Shown piece by piece: positions 40,271 to 52,900 of a DNA stretch of 64,000 bases (positions within the stretch are counted from its first letter, which is position 1; each line of letters begins with the position of its first letter). Source of the DNA: Hyalella azteca (taxonomy: Eukaryota > Arthropoda > Malacostraca > Amphipoda > Hyalellidae); NCBI RefSeq assembly GCF_000764305.2, contig NW_025942403.1:620001-684000 (forward strand). The letters are read 5' to 3'. The notes below the pieces were generated by a model, which did no database searches, was not told where the DNA came from, and saw only the letters and a list, made by a program, of their open reading frames with translations. The translations under genes were made by a program, and so were the position numbers.

Positions 40271-40599
40271 TATAAGGTCTTTTCGATTTTGATTCAATAT
40301 TGATTCACAATATTGAATTTAAAAAATAAGTGCTGATAGAAACTACGAATGCAATGAGTTTCCTACTGCTTCCAGCTGCTGCCAGATGAATTTGTTACAA
40401 ATTTTTTTAATATTAATTAATCTTTTGTATCACATTTGTTGAGCCGATGCCGGTGCCTTGTGGCACTGATACGCACGCGGTACCAGACGCTAGGCTTTTG
40501 AATATTTCGATCTTATAACAATTAAATAATATTAGAGAATTTAACGTTCGATTTTGTTCATAGCGATTGCAAGTGCTGCACGAATGGGTACGTTACTTC

Positions 40600-40885
40600 G
40601 TGAGGCGCAGTAATACGTGCCAGGCTGCAAACGCTACACGAATGCATGCGGGGCAGCGTGTGCTACACGAATGTGCTTGGAACTGCGTGCGCTCAACAAA
40701 TGTGTGCGTGACTGCGTAAGGTAAACGAATAATTGCTGGGCTGGGGGCGTCGCACGAATGCGTGCGGGGCAGCGTGTGCTACACGAATGCGCTTGGAACT
40801 GCGTGCGCTCAACAAATGTGTGCGTGACTGCGTAAGGCAAACGAATAAATGCTGGGCTGCGGGCACCGCACGAATGCGTGCACGC
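40600..40885. repeat. 116-bp higher-order repeat of GCACGAATGCGTGC words
   Basis: GGGGCAGCGTGTGCTACACG occurs at about 40650 and 40766, a 116-bp step, and the following ~110 bp are nearly identical. Inside the unit, shorter CTACACGAATG / CAACAAATG subrepeats are visible, so it is a two-level array. The minus-strand frames here are repeat by-products. Confidence 0.85.
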
Positions 40886-40953
40886 CCGCACACGCAGGTG
40901 CGCCGTTAAAGCGGACCGTCCTGTCGGCGGAGGGAGTGGCGGAGCACCTGGCG

Positions 40954-41305
40954 TCTCCGGTAGACAATTATGGCAGGATTAAGGGCGGCCAACCCTCAGC
41001 CTTGACGACCAACCACTTAGTGCATACAGATATCAATACAGAGATATAAATAAAATATTTTGTTTGATATGTATACAAGATATATATTAAAGATATGAAA
41101 AATATTCTTAAGTTCGATTGCACTGGCAGTGACTCCGGGAGACAATTATGGCAGGATTAAGGACGGCCAACCTTCAGCCGACCACTTAGTGCATACGGAT
41201 ATCACTACAGAGATATAAATAAAATATATTCTTTGATATGTATACAAGATATATATTAATGATACGAAAAAAGATTCTTAAGTTCGATTGCACTGGCAGT
41301 GCACT
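40954..41305. repeat. 178-bp tandem duplication
   Basis: AGACAATTATGGCAGGATTA begins at 40962 and again at 41140. The following blocks (ACCACTTAGTGCATAC, GAGATATAAATAAAATAT, ATGTATACAAGATATATATT, TTAAGTTCGATTGCACTGGC) recur in order with about 10 per cent differences plus a small deletion in the second copy. Confidence 0.9.
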
Positions 41306-43193
41306 GTGCAGTGACTGTTCTTCTCACAGCCGCACGGCAGTGCAGTGGCTGCCCCACCTGCCACCGCATGGCAGTGCAGTGATTGCACTGCCACTTACCT
41401 TGCCGATGAAAAATACATACTGGTCTGCCAAAAAAATCTGAATTCTGTCCTTTAAATTTTTTCATTCATAATTTTATCCGACTATTCTGTTGCAACTCGA
41501 AAGTATCATTCCATTATATAGCAACTCAACGATTATACCATCACGTTGTGAATTGAAGTCATGAAAATTATTCTCTCCTCGTTAATAGATAACTCAAGTA
41601 TCGTCCAGAATTAAATATTAAACCAGACTTTGTTGTAAACTGCAAATACAGTATATGTTTACTGTAAAACTTTCTCCGAAGTATCTCATCCTCGCAGAAG
41701 CAGGAGTTAAAAAGTACACTATATAAGGAGACTGTCAAAAAGTTATTTAGTTAAGTAACTCAAAAGCTATTAGGCTGATTACACAGCACGTTTTTAACAT
41801 GTGGTTACACTGAGTTATTGAAACAATTATATTGGGTTCTTTGATTGAGTCATATCATTGACTTTGATTGAGTCTATGATTGAGAAATTGAAGTCTGAAG
41901 AAGCACGGAAATTTTGTTTCCACTCAAATAATTCAACTGATGATAGATTGTCGTGACTCACGCAGAATCCAACAACAAAATTCTCCGTTGAACACGATCA
42001 GTAAGTTGTCCCATCTTTCCTGTATGTCAACTGAATGCCGAAATATAGACTATATCTGGACACTATTCGTCACACGAATAAGTTATTCAAGCTGGCGGCT
42101 AGTGAGGACGTCTCGATATCGATACTTCTCAGCACATGAATCGTGTGCATCATCAGGGGAAACAATGAAATAAAATTTAATAAGGCTAGATTTTATGTTC
42201 TACTTTGGTTATGAAGAATTTATGTTTTAATTTGTTGTTAAAATCTGTGTTTCGTATAGTAACGTCAATTCTCTCAGTCACATTAAGATTTTCAATGGGA
42301 TCTTAATTTAAGGGAAGCAAAATAATATAAATTATGAAACAAATGTCACGGTTATCAAAAATGAAGTAATAACCTCATTAAGAGGTTCTATGCAAAATGT
42401 TCCAGCAACAATTCCCATCAATGTATCGTATGATTAATTTTCATGAATATTTTGTTGTAGGCTCTATGGAAACTACTTGCTATAATACATGCTATTTTTT
42501 TACTCGTTTACCATTTAATTAGTAATCCAATTTCAACATTTGGTGGTCGATGAAATTTACTAAACCAATTCCGAACTGAAAACATGAGTTGGTCTTAACA
42601 CGCCGAGGAGCAACTTTCCTAACAACTTCACCTCATACGGACCGCCAGGCAACTGGTGATGGTGCCCAGCCGCTCAGGTATCGCGCTGCCTGAGTTCCTG
42701 ATGTCGACAGCCCCAGCAAATTTATTATACGTATGAAGCAAAGTTTAGTAAAACATCGTGTTGAATAACAGACATTCTTTTAAATTACCTAAAATAACGT
42801 GTTTGATAGCCCTGTTCAAGTATTTAAACCGAATTTTTCAGTGATAAGAAGGCAACAAATCAAATTTGTATGTGACAGGTCGTAGAATTTCCTACGATTC
42901 TGCTTAGTGATTGAATTATACAAGAAAAGTGTGCTGAAAATTTCCTCGCGCCATCGCGGAAACCATATCACCAGGGAGCAAAATAAAATATAGTAATATT
43001 TTTTTTCTATTCCTTCTAGAAGCAGCGAGCTAGTAGCTACAAATAGAATTCTTGAATAGAATAGAAGGCACTGAAGAAATAGACCCATTGCTTGTTGCCG
43101 ATTCTTGTAGTTTTCGTGACTTGATTCACGAGGGATCCGGCCTTTTGAACCCAATCTTTCCAAACTGACGATTGATTGAGATAGCTGCTGGAC
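41306..43193. other. Intergenic
   Basis: No exon recognised. Bases from about 43020 up to 43193 may be the 3' untranslated tail of the LINE relic just to the right, read on the minus strand. The 115-codon minus frame 42816-43163 lies in that tail. Confidence 0.45.
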
Positions 43194-43406
43194 CTATTGC
43201 CAGGTCCCTAAGGTGCTAAGCATTTCAGGACTGAACATATGCTCCTGCATTGGCAGCATTACATTGTCTAGTCTGCTCTTGAACGCGTTCATACTCGGAG
43301 CGTCAACGATGTCATTAGGGAGGCTGTTTCACATGTCGGTGACTCGAAGCGAGAAGAAATGTCGCATTGATGTGTCACAACGCAGTTTCTTTATTAGCCG
43401 TGGTCC
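43194..43406 (-). pseudogene. LINE reverse-transcriptase C-terminal relic
   Basis: Read on the minus strand from 43406 to a TAG at 43194-43196, the frame gives the pattern seen after the RT domain in many animal non-LTR retrotransposons: RHFFSLRVTDM, then a position where Trp is expected, then NSLPNDIVDAPSMNAFKSRL. The expected Trp codon TGG is TGA here, an in-frame stop in the most conserved spot. No upstream RT domain is visible to the right before the eIF4A3 promoter, so this is a 5'-truncated dead copy, which is the usual fate of LINE insertions. About 71 codons remain. The + strand frame at 43213-43410 is its shadow. Confidence 0.75.
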
Positions 43407-43901
43407 CTAGTGTTGGTACTTTTAATTTGACATTTTGCTAACCTATTCATCAGTTTTTTTAACACATAAGGTAAAATTTAAAATCGTATCCATCTTATGC
43501 CCTAAATTTATCGAGCGCACGGCATACTTTAATTATTTTCGAGAAACTAAAGCGGTGATAAATTTCGACAATACAAATTTTGACTAAGTAATCTTAATAT
43601 AACCGTAAAATTTCATGATGACATGAATTGGATGCCTGGTTTTGACAGGAAATAAAACATCAATTCCTGATCAACTTAATAAAATTGCAAATTTTACCGC
43701 TAAATGTGTTCAACCATGGCTGAAATGTAACTTCACATTTCTTGCGGAATCCGGAACATTGTGCGCGTTGCGGCTGAAAAAGCTCTCTCCACTCTCCACG
43801 AAGTTCAAGGTGATTTGGTATCGTTTTTTTTTTAACATCAATCGTCATAAGATATCGGCTACTCTAGGAGTAATTAAAAGTCACTTTTACTATTCGAAGA
43901 A
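43407..43901 (+). promoter_or_regulatory. Probable eIF4A3 promoter and 5' UTR region
   Basis: This is the interval between the LINE relic and the eIF4A3 start codon. A GC-richer patch at 43743-43800 contains GGAATCCGGAAC (an ETS-type core) and GTGCGCGTTGCGG. An in-frame stop at 43875-43877 precedes the ATG, so translation cannot start further upstream in this frame. No TATA box is obvious. The start site is inferred from position only. Confidence 0.35.
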
Positions 43902-46900
43902 ATGGCTGAAACACGGGGTCGCCGAGTTTTGCCTGAAGACCTCAGCAATGTTGAGTTTGAAACGAGTGAAGAAGTTGAAGTTGTCCCTACTTTCGATAAC
44001 ATGGGACTGAAACAAGATCTCATTCGAGGGATTTATGCCTATGGTAAGTTAGTAACACATAGGATTATACGAATAGATTGTAATGGAAAGTTGTGTTAGC
44101 CTAACTGTTTGATACTTTCTCATCCCTACAGGTTTTAAACAAGAATTTTATGTTGCCATTGTCAGGATTTTGTGTTGCCATTGTCTATTCATTCATCAAA
44201 CCTTAACATCAGTTAAATTTGAGAGGATTAACCACCTGCCAATCTCAAAATGAAAAAAAAATAGACTAATCACTGCAGAGAGGTAGCAAATAGCTAAATC
44301 TTTTTGGCAACATATCTGTATCAAAATCCATATCAATTTGGAATGTTGGCCCGCCGCAGTGTGGAATTCCAGAGGGGTAATATATTAACTGGTAAACATA
44401 GCAAATCGGAAAGCAGGACCCAAAAATCGGGAATGTCCAGCACACTTCCACTTTCAGTCCATCATCATCACCGATGAGTCTCTGCAAGATGCCTCAGCTG
44501 TTTCATTCCATGCTAGTCTGGAAAAGTCCTATTTTTGTCTGAAATATCGCGGCTCTAATATCATATAATTTCAGTAGGTATGAAATCTCGTGGCTCGAAT
44601 GTCATAAATTTTTGTTTGATTAAAAAATCGCAGTTTGCACTTCGCAAATACAAGGTTGCATGCACGTGTTATCCCAAATAACTAATTTTACCATAAAAAC
44701 AGTCTGATTGTACAGCAAGTGTCAACTGAACATGCGATGATGCAGTCTGACCGCTCTAATGTGACCGCAACTACATTTTGTTTACATTTTTTGGCGGGAA
44801 CTCATTGCAACTGATTTCCTGACAAGCTTTACTGCATCCTGAGCCATCCAACGTACTGGAAACCTTACTTTTTTTTAAATAGTGTGCCAAAGACTGACCC
44901 AGGGTGCAGAATATGGAAGCAGCGTTGCCAATATATGGGTTTTTAAGCCCAAAGCGTCGCCGACCATTTTTAAGATGCGTCGCCACCCGCCGGGTACTTT
45001 TTAATGAAAAGCCATTTACGCTGAGTAATGACAAACTATTTACAAGCGACGAACTTATTTACAAGGTTGCATGCACGTGATACCCCAAATAACTAATTTT
45101 ACCCTAAAAACAGTCCGATTGTACAGCAAGTGTCAACTGAACATGTAATAAAGCAGTCTGACCGCTCTAATGTGACCGAAACTACGCCTNTTATGATCAG
45201 GATTACCAACTTAACGAAAAACATAAACAAAGAAGGTAGCAGGCCACAGGGACACCATCCATCAATATAGGTACTCATTTGAAAAAAATTATAGATACAA
45301 ATTCTTCTATATTACAAATTTATCAGTAACTGGCATTCAACAGAATGGTTTAATAACCTTCGTGAATCGAAAATGTTATACATGCAGAATCAATCGTGTG
45401 CAACAGCCAAAGTGGCGGGAACGATGGTTAGTGTTTACTGTCTACTAGTTAGTTCTCATTAAGCAATCGGTGTGTGAGGTAACTGAATTAACTGCAGATA
45501 AAGCTACCAAACTTGGAGATGATAATTTAGTGAAAACTTTACGTGATATATTGTGAGCCTTCTAAAGTTTTAATAATGAAGAAATCACAAGGTTCACAGA
45601 ATGTAAAGGTTTGAATGCTAAATTTTTGACTTTCAAGTACTCTTTTGACTATTGAGTCAATTCTAGTCAGTCAACTGTGAAGTGTCATGTTGTTTGTTGT
45701 GGCCTTTTCTTTCAGAAGTTTCTCCAACTGCCGATGAGTTTCTCCTCAATTTGAAAGCTGAGGTAACAAATAGGTGCCATAAATGTTTTTTTTATATTTA
45801 ATTTGAAACTATTATGTTGAGAGTAAATAGTATTTCCTTCTGTAGATCCATCCCTCTTGCTCGTCTGTAAGTGACGCGTGCAATTAACAATCTTGCATGG
45901 GACCTTCTCCGTGTTGCCTGACTTGACGTTCATACGATCATAGCTACCATAACCCAAGCCAATTTCTGACGGCCTGCAAACCTGTTTCTAGTTGCCTGGA
46001 ACGTTTTTTTTTTAAGGCAGAATGCTTTTTTTATGTGAACCACGAATTTTAGAATTCCAGCCTGACGTTGGGACTTGGGATTACAGGATGGAATTCTAAT
46101 ATTGACGGTTCATATATTATTCCCGATACACATACACCAGTTTTTCGATACAACATTATTTGAGGCAAAAAAATGAACTTCTTATAGGCTTAAAACACGT
46201 ATGGGTATGCTAAGTTTCTATAAGGTAATTCACTTGGAAATGTTGCGTGCCAGCATCCCAGCAAGGCTGCAGGTGCAGCTTTCACTCAACAATTAAAATT
46301 ATACAAAGTATTAGTTTGTTAAAGATTTGTCTCTTAATATGACTGCAAAGAACTAAACTTGATAAAGTGATTAAAGCTACTGTGAGTGACTACGCTGTAA
46401 AGTTTAAAGCAGACTTTTCCATGATGCACACACTAAACACGCAATTCATGGGAGCGAGACTAAATAGAACAACAAAAGCAGGCGCCCGGCATGCAACTAC
46501 GAAAACGAATGTTGATCGCGGCAGCGGCGGCACGGTTCATAACGTTAATATACCTACTCAATGCAAGAGAATGAATAATTATGATATTCCTGATAGAGGT
46601 TTGAAATATTTTTGGAAGCCTAAAACTATAACAAATTATTTCGTTACTTTGACATGGTTGATTTCAAAATGAATATTTTAATGCGAATTCATGAAAAACA
46701 TTTAAAATGAATTGAATAATGTTCATTTATATCTATAGGTGGGAGTAATTCGAGTACACAACTACGAATTGATTTATTATCCTTTAAATAAGAATCCTTG
46801 CATTGAAACTTCTGGAAGATGTGTCCACCGCAATATTTGTACAGTGGTATCAAGAGTCAGAGCCGTCAACCGATCGTTGGATGGCCGCAAATATGTCGCA

Positions 46901-49900
46901 TCGTTCTACCTATTACAGTCAATAGAACCTAAATAAACTCTGCTCATCAAAAGGACAAAAAGCTTATGTATCAAACATACTGTACGTGGTAGTACAATAA
47001 ATTTTGAGATCTCCAGTCATGAGACTTAAATTCATAATCATAGGTGATCTTGAATTTCTGCACTGCATTCAATTAAACAATTTGTAAAATCATAAATTTC
47101 AAATATGTACCACTTTTTCAATTTAATTCTGAATGAGTTGCGCCTGTTGTATTCTAATAGGGATCATTAATTTTTGCATCGTATTTCTGAAAATCAAGTA
47201 TTGCATTTCTTTTAAATTAAAAGCATTCTTTTACATCAAAACGATTTTTTTCTTACAGCTTCTTTGATAATTGATGATCTCACTCATAACTTTATATTTT
47301 AAATTTAATGATTTTGGCATTTCGATGACTAAACTTTCTTTGGTTCATTAAAATAAAATAATTACTGCTTATAAACAACCAATGTTTTCTAAAAGACACA
47401 AGACGTTCGAAAACTCGCCATGGGAGACAAAATCATTCAGGATTTGAAGTGAAGTGAAGTTATTAAGACAAATTTGACATTATAGGGCAAAAACATGAAT
47501 AAATTCATATTTAGAAGCGTACCGTAAACTGGGGTAACTTAGACTCCCGGGGTAACTTAGACCACTTTTGGTTTTTTTAACAAAAACCCCCAAAACTCAA
47601 AAACTATTTGACATGGAAAAATTCTGTCAATGGGCATTAAAGGCCTAATACTGAGGCTACGTAACACAATAGAAAGATTTAAAAAGTTTGCATATCTAAT
47701 AGGTTAAAAAATTAAAAATAAGACCCATGAAAAAAAGCTATTTTTCAAAGCCTCTCAGAGTACCCCCTCCAATTTCTTTATTTTTTAGCAAAATAACTCC
47801 AGGTTTTGATGCATTGTAGTACAACTCTTCTAGTTACATATGGAACAAACAAATTTGAGGAAAGTCTCATAGTTTGCAAATGGGGGGCGCCGCCCCCCAA
47901 TGGGGGAACTTAGACCACCTAATGTCAGCCCTGACGGGGTAACATAGACCAGCTAATGTTGCCATACGCCGTGAAAGATTAGCAGTTTATCCCATCATTC
48001 CGTGTGGATTCGAGAACTTGGTTGGTATCGGTGAAATCGTGAGAATTTTCTGCGAAAGTTTACATAATTTTTATTTTTATTTTGGAACACATCATTACAA
48101 AAATTTGTTGACACGGATACACCACTAGTGTAGGTATGTATTGGAGGGAAGAGTCGCCTACTTTTTATCGGTTTTTGAACCACACGCAAGCGAGTTAAAG
48201 GAAGTGCAGCTGTCCGGGTGTCCGCAGTTTCTGACGAGCTCAGTGTAAGAGTATATCAATTGTCACTTCGGTAGAAGGTGTAAGGTGGTAAATTTTTCGA
48301 TACATTTTGTTTTGTAAACATGATAATATATTACCTATACAGAATTCCATACTGCTTGGGAAGAAATTTCCTAAAATCTTGAATTAAAACCCATCGTTTC
48401 ACCTGTGATTTTAAAAAATTGCGTGTGAATATAGTATATACCTAGCTAGGCTGTTCTTCAATGAAGAAATTCAGAAATGGCCCTAACTGGAAAGTTGAGC
48501 AGAAGACACTCACAAACCAGGGTGCAGAGGGTGGATGCAGTGTTGCCAATATATGGGTTTTTACCCCCTAAGCGTCGCCGGGTAATTTTAAGATGCGTCG
48601 TTGGGTAATTTTTCATGAAAAGCCAGTTACGCTGAGTAATGAAAAACTATTTACAAGCCACAAACTTATTTACAAGGTTGCATGCATGTGTTACCCCAAA
48701 TAACTAATTTTACCCTAAAAATGGTCCGATTGTACAGCAATTGTCAACTGAACATGTGATGATGCAGTCTGACCACTTTAATGTGACAACTACATTTTGT
48801 TTACATTTTTTGGCAGGAACTCATCGCAACTGATTTCCGGACAAGCTTTACTGCATCCTGATCCATCCAACGTACCGGAAACCTTACTTTTTCTTATTTA
48901 AATAGTTGGCCGAAGACTGACAAATACTTTAAATGCAAGAATTTCAATCTTAATGTGTCGGCAAGATCTTCTGAAGGCGTAAATTTTGCTACTGAAGTGT
49001 CACCAAAGATCTTGCAATATTCATGCACTCTCTGTGCAGTGGTCCTGGAGTACTGGATAAAAACACAATTAGGTCAGTCAATGTTTTTATCCACTCTTGA
49101 TATGATACTAAATGGCTTGCAAAGACTCCTAAGTTAGTATATTTCTTCTATAGTAGACTGTCTTCCAATGAATGTGCAACTAAATAACAAAGACTAACCA
49201 ATACTAATACAGATATATCTGATATGCTGGGGAACTGCTCCACATGGTCAGAAAGACTGCGTAGTAATATTTGATCTTGAAATAAAATATTTGATCTTCC
49301 AGGTTTTGTAATATGCCTTGAAAGTTGTAATAAAAGCCAATAGGACATTTAAAGTCTGTTTCAAGTCTATATCAGTGATAGGCCAGTCTTTGGGCCACTC
49401 TATTCTGTTACTTTTCAAACAAATGATTTTCCTATTACCAATAATTTTGAAGATAACATGAATGTCACTATTATAATAGAAAAATTCTTTCGAAATAATT
49501 CTGAAAACTGTATGCAAAGGGCGCTTGTTAAATATTGATACATGTGTATTCACTTCTTGGTTTGGTCCAGCCTAAGTATTATAGCTGTTTGGATGCACTT
49601 GCTTATTGTTGCAAAATTTGCCATAATGCTCTTATTCTGGTGACCTGGTGAGCAAACCAGCTTCTAATTTCATCAGTTACAATGTGAATACTTGGTTCTT
49701 TATCTTATCTTGAACATTTACTACTATAACAAATTCCACAAGTGCATCATCTTACTATCTTTCTTTATTAACCTTACTTTATTAACTTTACCTGCATTAA
49801 ACTGCACTGAGAGGCTGTTTTGCCACTTTCTGAATACAAATATTCGAGGAGTGTAAATGCGCAATTATTCAATTTATCATGAAAGCAACTTGAATCATAT

Positions 49901-52900
49901 TTAATTTGTCTAATATGGAATATAAATTTATTTTTACAACTCTAAAGCTAGGTTTAATAGTCAATTTATTGCTGCTTCTACACTTTGTCACTTTTAGCAT
50001 ATGATTCTCTAGAAGGTCTGTAAATTTACTAGGTCATGACAAAACATGTTTTTCCAAAGCTGACTCATGAACTTTCATATTTCCTTGTTATTTTATTTAC
50101 TAGAGCCTACCATTTTATTACCTAGCACCTACTGGCAACTGCTGTCTGCTCACCCATCAATTTTGGTGTTCTGCTCACCAATCAATTTTACCATTTGCTC
50201 ACTGATAAATGTTGGCATCCATTATCTGTATGGGTTTGCCTTGGAGTCTTTAGGTTAGATGAATGGCATCCTCAACCTGTGTTGTGCCTCACTTTACATT
50301 ACAATCTTGAAAGTTTTGTCTGATTCAGTTCTGGCTTTTGCCCAATTTTTCACTTTTGTGTCTTTACTCTTTGAGAAGACCTTGTGGCTTGCTGACTTAT
50401 TTGTATTTAAATACCATTTTACATGCTGTTGCCACGTGTCTCCCGCGGGTGAGGCAAACACGTTGCCTTCTTCTACTTGATAGGTTGGCAACAACCTACT
50501 TGGGGTGCGGATAATGATGAGACTAATCTTGATCTTTTATTACTGACAAATGAAACAGAATTTAGATCACATTTCAATTAAATGGCTCTTGGTTATGAAA
50601 TGAACACATGTGGTGCATAACTGAGTGAAGAGTATAGCATGCTCCATGCTCCTAGTATAGGAGCATGGAACTAACAAGAATAGGAGCATGGACAATGTGC
50701 ATAGGAGCATGGAAAAGATGCATATGTGATCTGCCATAGAAGAAAGTAAAACTTATTAATTTTATGCATCACAGCCTAGGACTATAAGATAAAGAATTGG
50801 ATTAAATATGAACAAACAATAATTAACAAGCAGAAAAACAGTAATAATCAAGAACCTTAATAATGACTTCTTAAAGCAACTGTGTTGCTTATGGATACAG
50901 AAAAAGTAATCAAGCAAACTTATATTGCAGCAAACAGCTTAATGAAGAATTAATGAACACCAAAATATATAGCTTGCAGAATTAAAACTCACTGAATACA
51001 ATTAACAGAAAATCAAAAAAACAAAGCAAAATCACAAAAATATAAGCAATTTGTAATACAACATCAATTGAGTAATAAATGAATATATGCAATAAATAAT
51101 CATTCACTTCCTCTCAAGTGGTGAGTTAGCTTAGGGTCCCATACTGGTGCAGTTATTCATTGGGATTTTGCATTAGGATTATGCTTGGCTTCGGAATTTA
51201 CTTTACATTAAACATTTTACATCCTTGTCTGGACTAGAGAGAAAAAACAGAAAAAGAAAAATTACTTTAACAGTTACATAATGAGAAAACACAGCACAGA
51301 CATTAAATAAACGAGCATGAAAGCCAAAGGGTTGGGCTAAAAATTGTTATAGCTCCCCCTGCAACAATGCATTTTGGGCAAGGAATCTTGAAGTTTGATG
51401 TAGTTTTCTTTCTTCTGAAAACCATTCTGGAATATTGGACAGAATTTTTAGAAAATTATTAAGGGCAAACTATGTACAGTACTTGTTGAACTCACATTTT
51501 CATAATCATCCTTTTACCTTTAATCTTGCATAATATACAGAAGATCCTTATGCAAGTATATATAGTATTCTATATGTAACTTTACTCCTATTAATGCTGC
51601 AGAGGTACCATATGTGACAAAAATTATGACGAATTGGTTTTCTATAAGCCAGTGATTATGCTTGTGCAGTATTATGTGCATAAACAAATCTATTGAATGT
51701 AAGTGTACAAATTTGATACATTCTGCTTGTGTCTGCTTTATTTGTGTCTACTATATGTATATTGTGATTCATCATTTCAAGGTCTTATTATTTGGATGAA
51801 TTATTGCAGGCTTAACTTTCTGCACAAATGAGGATATAAATACTGTCAGTAATCAATTTGCAGCTTAAAGCTTAATGAGCCACCTACAGCTTGATCAACT
51901 TGCAATAATGTTTTTAGCGCATTTTCTCATTTATGGAAAAAATTCACTATTGTGCTCGCCATGTCCGTCTGTCTGTCTGTCCGTCAATCCATCCGTGACC
52001 TCAAGTTTTTGTCAACGAGAAAATGCGCTCTCTGTCACTCACTGCAGTGAGTACTGAGTTATATTTTTTTAATCGCACTTACTTGGAACCTTTATAGAAC
52101 ATTACTCATGGTCTCTTCCTACGGAGGAAAACTTTCACAAGGTAATTTAATTAAAGCAATTTATTAACTTTTTTCAGGGTTTGAAAAGCCTTCAGCCATC
52201 CAGCAGCGTGCTATCCGCCCCATTGTGATTGGTCGAGATGTTATTGCTCAGGCTCAGTCGGGTACTGGTAAGACTGCTACGTTTGCTATTGCAATTCTTC
52301 AGGCCCTGGACATCAGTGTCCGGGAAACTCAAGTCCTCACCCTATCCCCAACAAGAGAATTGGCTGTTCAGATTCAAAAGGTCAGTGTAAATATTAAGCT
52401 CTTGCAGTGATAGAAGATGAATTTTACTGATACATAAAATAAATGTTCCAGACCTTTACATTCTTTCATTTTGTGTATGGTTTTGAATTGAAAGAAATTT
52501 TATTAATTTTTTTTTCTCATGCCCCTTAAGCATTATTGATGTCATTACAATTTTCAGGTTGTGCTGGCTCTTGGAGATTACTTGAATGTTCAGTGTCACT
52601 CATGCATTGGTGGCACAAACCTGGGAGAAGATATCCGCAAGTTGGATTTTGGTCAGCATGTGGTGTCAGGAACTCCTGGCAGGGTGTTTGACATGATCCG
52701 TCGCCGCACTCTGAGGACGCGCTCCATCAAGGTGAATACTTTCTCCCTCTCATTGATTGATATTAATGCTTCCTTATCACAACAAAATGCTGCATATGAA
52801 TTAAATAATGCATATTAATTGAAGATTTAAATATTTTAACATTTCTATTTTTATTTTATATACTGTTATATATTGTTAGTTGGCCAGTTTGCCTAAAAAT

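Noticed and set aside
43642..44010. 122-codon + strand frame overlapping eIF4A3 exon 1
   Set aside because: Exon 1 of eIF4A3 is read in a different frame there with clear homology, and this frame has none.
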